DNA from: Prochlorococcus sp. AG-402-N23
GTDB taxonomy: Bacteria > Cyanobacteriota > Cyanobacteriia > PCC-6307 > Cyanobiaceae
Assembly (NCBI GenBank): GCA_003216355.1
Contig: QCIX01000001.1
Location: 105,799-169,798, forward strand
Reading direction: 5' to 3'
Length of the DNA: 64,000 bases
Under the pieces are notes generated by a model. The model searched no databases. It was not told the origin of the DNA and was given only the letters and a program-made list of their open reading frames with translations. Position numbers and translations under genes: made by a program. Positions 60,828 to 64,000 of the stretch are shown here, in pieces (position 1 is the first letter of the stretch; each line of letters opens with the position of its first letter).

Positions 60828-61277
60828 ATGAATAGTTTTATATTTTATTTGGGAACTTTTTATATTGTAATAGGGACTATTTTTCTAACTGTACCTATAA
60901 TTTATCTCGAGCTCGGTAAACCAAAAGACTTAATAAAAGCTTTTTTAAATCTATTAATAGGTTTGATATTAATAATTAAAAATAAAACATTAGATGGATC
61001 ATTTTTTGTAATTTTCCTTTTTTTTACAGTACTAGTTATTTTTTATCTAGTAGAGCTTTCTTTATCTAGATGGCATCAATTGACAGAAAACGAAAAGAAA
61101 AAATTAACTACCTTTTTGGAGTTTAAAAATAACTTTTCGAAAATATTAGAATCTATTAATATGGTGTTTGGTAATTTCACAAAACCTTCAAATTTTTTTA
61201 ATTTTGTTAGAAATAATAAAAATATAACCCAAAAAAAATGGGTAAGAAATGATAAAAATGATAATATAAAAGTCTGA
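60828..61277 (+). CDS. small membrane protein of unknown function upstream of ileS
   Basis: Hydrophobic N-terminal half, Lys/Asn-rich C-terminal half. Confidence 0.7.
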   Translation: MNSFIFYLGTFYIVIGTIFLTVPIIYLELGKPKDLIKAFLNLLIGLILIIKNKTLDGSFFVIFLFFTVLVIFYLVELSLSRWHQLTENEKKKLTTFLEFKNNFSKILESINMVFGNFTKPSNFFNFVRNNKNITQKKWVRNDKNDNIKV

Positions 61278-61398
61278 AATCAAATAAATTGGTTATTTGA
61301 AACATCTCAAAAAAACTAAAGGTCAATTAAGAAAGAATATAATGAACTAGATTTATTTAAATAATTCTTTTGATCACCAATATTTCTTATATCGCCGT

Positions 61399-64000
61399 AT
61401 GAAATCTCAAAATAGCAAAGAACAAAAATCAGATTTTTCTTATAAAGAAACTTTAAATTTACTAAAAACTGACTTCTCAATGCGTGCTAACTCAGTTGTA
61501 AGAGAACCTGAGATTCAGAATTTTTGGGCTTACAATGATATTGATTTCCAATTAGGTGCAAGCAATTCAGGTGAAATATTTACATTACATGATGGCCCTC
61601 CTTATGCAAATGGAGCGCTTCATATGGGTCATGCCCTTAATAAAGTTTTAAAAGACATAATCAATAAGTATAAAACCTTAAGAGGGTTTAGGGTTCATTT
61701 CGTACCTGGTTGGGACTGTCATGGATTACCTATTGAATTAAAAGTTCTTCAGAATTTAAAATCTGATGAAAGAAAGAATCTTGATACTTTAAATCTAAGA
61801 AAAAAAGCAACAGATTATGCCCATATCCAAATTAATAATCAAAAGGAGGGTTTCAAAAGGTGGGGCATATGGGGAGATTGGAATAATCCTTACTTAACAC
61901 TTAAGAAAAGTTATGAATCTGCTCAGATTGGAGTATTTGGGAAAATGTTTTTAAATGGCTATATATATCGAGGTCTTAAACCTGTGCATTGGAGTCCAAG
62001 TTCAAGGACTGCCCTTGCAGAAGCAGAATTAGAATATCCTAATGAACATTATTCAAAAAGTATTTATGTTTCATTAAAAATCACTAAAATACCTGAGGAA
62101 ATTCTATTAAACTTCATCCAAGAAAATCTTAATATCAAAAAAGATTTTTTTCAAAATAATTCTTTCATAACTATTTGGACCACTACTCCTTGGACCATAC
62201 CTGCAAATGAAGCTGTTGCAGTAAATCCAAAAATAAAGTACGTTTTTGCTATCGATGAAGAGAAACGAATTTACCTTTTTGCACAGGATTTATCTTATGA
62301 AATAAGTAAGAAATTTAATAAAGATTTCAAGGTGCTTTTAGAGGTAAAAGGCTCTAAATTGGAAAATATTGAATATCAACATCCCTCAAAGAATAAAAAT
62401 TGCAGAATTGTGATTGGAGGAGATTATATTACTACAGAATCCGGAACTGGAATTGTTCATACTGCGCCTGGTCATGGAATAGATGATTTTAATGTGGGTC
62501 AAAAATATGATTTACCAATTACATGTGTCGTTGATGAAAAAGGGAACTTAAATGAATATTCTGGTCAATTCAAAGGATCAAATGTCCTGAAAGATGCTAA
62601 TGATTTAATTATTGAATATTTAAAAGGAAATAATTTGCTTCTATTACAAGAAAATTATAAGCATAGATATCCGTATGATTGGAGAACCAAAAAACCAACT
62701 ATTTTTAGGGCAACAGAACAATGGTTTGCATCTGTAAATGGATTTAGATCATCTGCATTAAAGGCAATCGAAGATGTTGAATGGATGCCAGAGACCGGAA
62801 AGAAAAGAATTTATTCTATGGTTGTTGGCAGAGGTGATTGGTGTATTTCTAGACAAAGGTCATGGGGAGTCCCTATTCCAGTTTTTTATAAAAAAAATAG
62901 TAATGATATTCTACTTAACAAAGAGATAATTAATCATATTCAAGAACTTTTTAGTGAACATGGAGCAGATATTTGGTGGGATTGGGAGGTTAAGAATCTT
63001 TTGCCAGAAAATTATGCAAAAGAATCGGATCTATGGAAAAAGGGGACAGATACAATGGATGTTTGGTTCGATTCAGGATCTAGCTGGGCCGCAGTATGTG
63101 AACTAAGAAGTGAATTGAAGTATCCAGCAGATCTTTATTTAGAGGGCTCAGATCAACATCGAGGATGGTTCCAGTCTTCTTTGCTAACATCTGTTGCAGT
63201 CAATAATAAACCTCCATATAAGAAAGTTTTAACTCATGGTTTTGCACTTGATGAAAATGGAAGAAAAATGAGCAAATCTTTAGGAAATGTTGTTGATCCA
63301 AATATTATTATTAATGGAGGTAATAATAAAAAAACTGACCCTGCTTATGGTGCTGATGTTTTAAGGCTATGGGTAAGCTCTGTAGATTATTCAGTAGATG
63401 TTCCAATTGGTTCAAATATACTCAAGCAACTTTCAGACGTATACAGAAAAGTTCGTAATACTGCAAGATATCTTCTAGGTAATATTCATGATTATGATCC
63501 TAAAATTGATAGTTTTGAAATTGATCAATTGCCTCTCTTAGATCAATGGATGTTAGGCAGATTAGTTGAGGTTACAGATCAAATATCAAATGCTTATGAA
63601 AATTATGAATTTTCAAAATTTTTCCAAATCTTGCAAAGTTTTTGCGTTGTAGATCTATCAAATTTTTATTTGGATATTGCGAAGGATAGGTTATATGTAA
63701 GTTCTAAATCACAATTTAGGAGAAGGTCATGTCAGTTCGTCATGTCAAAAGTTGTTGAAAATTTAGCCGTACTTATTTCTCCAGTGCTTTGTCATATGGC
63801 TGAAGATATTTGGCAAAATATTCCATATTCAACTAAAGAAAAGTCAGTCTTCCAAAGAGGATGGCCAATATTTTCGCAGTCATGGAAAAATCAAATACTT
63901 AATGAGCACATTGCAAATTTAAGAAATTTGAGAGTTGAAATTAACAAGGCTATAGAAGGATGTAGGAACAAACAAATAATTGGAGCAGCTTTAGAAACTG
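61399..64000 (+). CDS. ileS: isoleucyl-tRNA synthetase (3' truncated by window)
   Basis: Manual translation: [44 protein letters not shown]...[18 protein letters not shown]...; [14 protein letters not shown]. Confidence 0.97.
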   Translation, partial: MKSQNSKEQKSDFSYKETLNLLKTDFSMRANSVVREPEIQNFWAYNDIDFQLGASNSGEIFTLHDGPPYANGALHMGHALNKVLKDIINKYKTLRGFRVHFVPGWDCHGLPIELKVLQNLKSDERKNLDTLNLRKKATDYAHIQINNQKEGFKRWGIWGDWNNPYLTLKKSYESAQIGVFGKMFLNGYIYRGLKPVHWSPSSRTALAEAELEYPNEHYSKSIYVSLKITKIPEEILLNFIQENLNIKKDFFQNNSFITIWTTTPWTIPANEAVAVNPKIKYVFAIDEEKRIYLFAQDLSYEISKKFNKDFKVLLEVKGSKLENIEYQHPSKNKNCRIVIGGDYITTESGTGIVHTAPGHGIDDFNVGQKYDLPITCVVDEKGNLNEYSGQFKGSNVLKDANDLIIEYLKGNNLLLLQENYKHRYPYDWRTKKPTIFRATEQWFASVNGFRSSALKAIEDVEWMPETGKKRIYSMVVGRGDWCISRQRSWGVPIPVFYKKNSNDILLNKEIINHIQELFSEHGADIWWDWEVKNLLPENYAKESDLWKKGTDTMDVWFDSGSSWAAVCELRSELKYPADLYLEGSDQHRGWFQSSLLTSVAVNNKPPYKKVLTHGFALDENGRKMSKSLGNVVDPNIIINGGNNKKTDPAYGADVLRLWVSSVDYSVDVPIGSNILKQLSDVYRKVRNTARYLLGNIHDYDPKIDSFEIDQLPLLDQWMLGRLVEVTDQISNAYENYEFSKFFQILQSFCVVDLSNFYLDIAKDRLYVSSKSQFRRRSCQFVMSKVVENLAVLISPVLCHMAEDIWQNIPYSTKEKSVFQRGWPIFSQSWKNQILNEHIANLRNLRVEINKAIEGCRNKQIIGAALET

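Overview
AT-rich, densely packed cyanobacterial chromosome segment. Gene content and order (menC-menA-menF, rpl/nusG/secE, sulP-sbtA-sbtB, CP12, psbA-aroC-eda-ftsH-sat-psbO, tRNA-Leu, ileS) fit a high-light Prochlorococcus (MED4/MIT9515-like; the strain assignment is inference). About 55 genes are assigned. I found no CRISPR array, transposon, prophage or defence island; this is core genome. The signals most worth a second look are: (1) a classical RF2 +1 programmed frameshift (CTT TGA C) in prfB; (2) gene-like frames with no ATG/GTG/TTG start, namely crtR (ATA only, and the called ORF lacks His box 1), mpg (ATA only, or an in-frame TGA at codon 7, and the called ORF lacks the catalytic Glu region), and an unlisted ~53-aa frame directly upstream of and co-directional with sulP-sbtA-sbtB; (3) an unlisted 42-aa sORF divergent from psbA with interleaved inverted repeats in its leader; (4) a TrxR-like flavoprotein that keeps CATC but has lost the NADPH-binding motifs; (5) a short SbtB without the C-terminal CGPxGC loop and a CP12 without the N-terminal Cys pair; (6) a ClpB2 paralog lacking the D1 arginine fingers; (7) structured intergenic elements (L10 leader, long hairpin before tRNA-Leu, 16-bp palindrome, TTTTCA cluster). 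No computation or database search was run.
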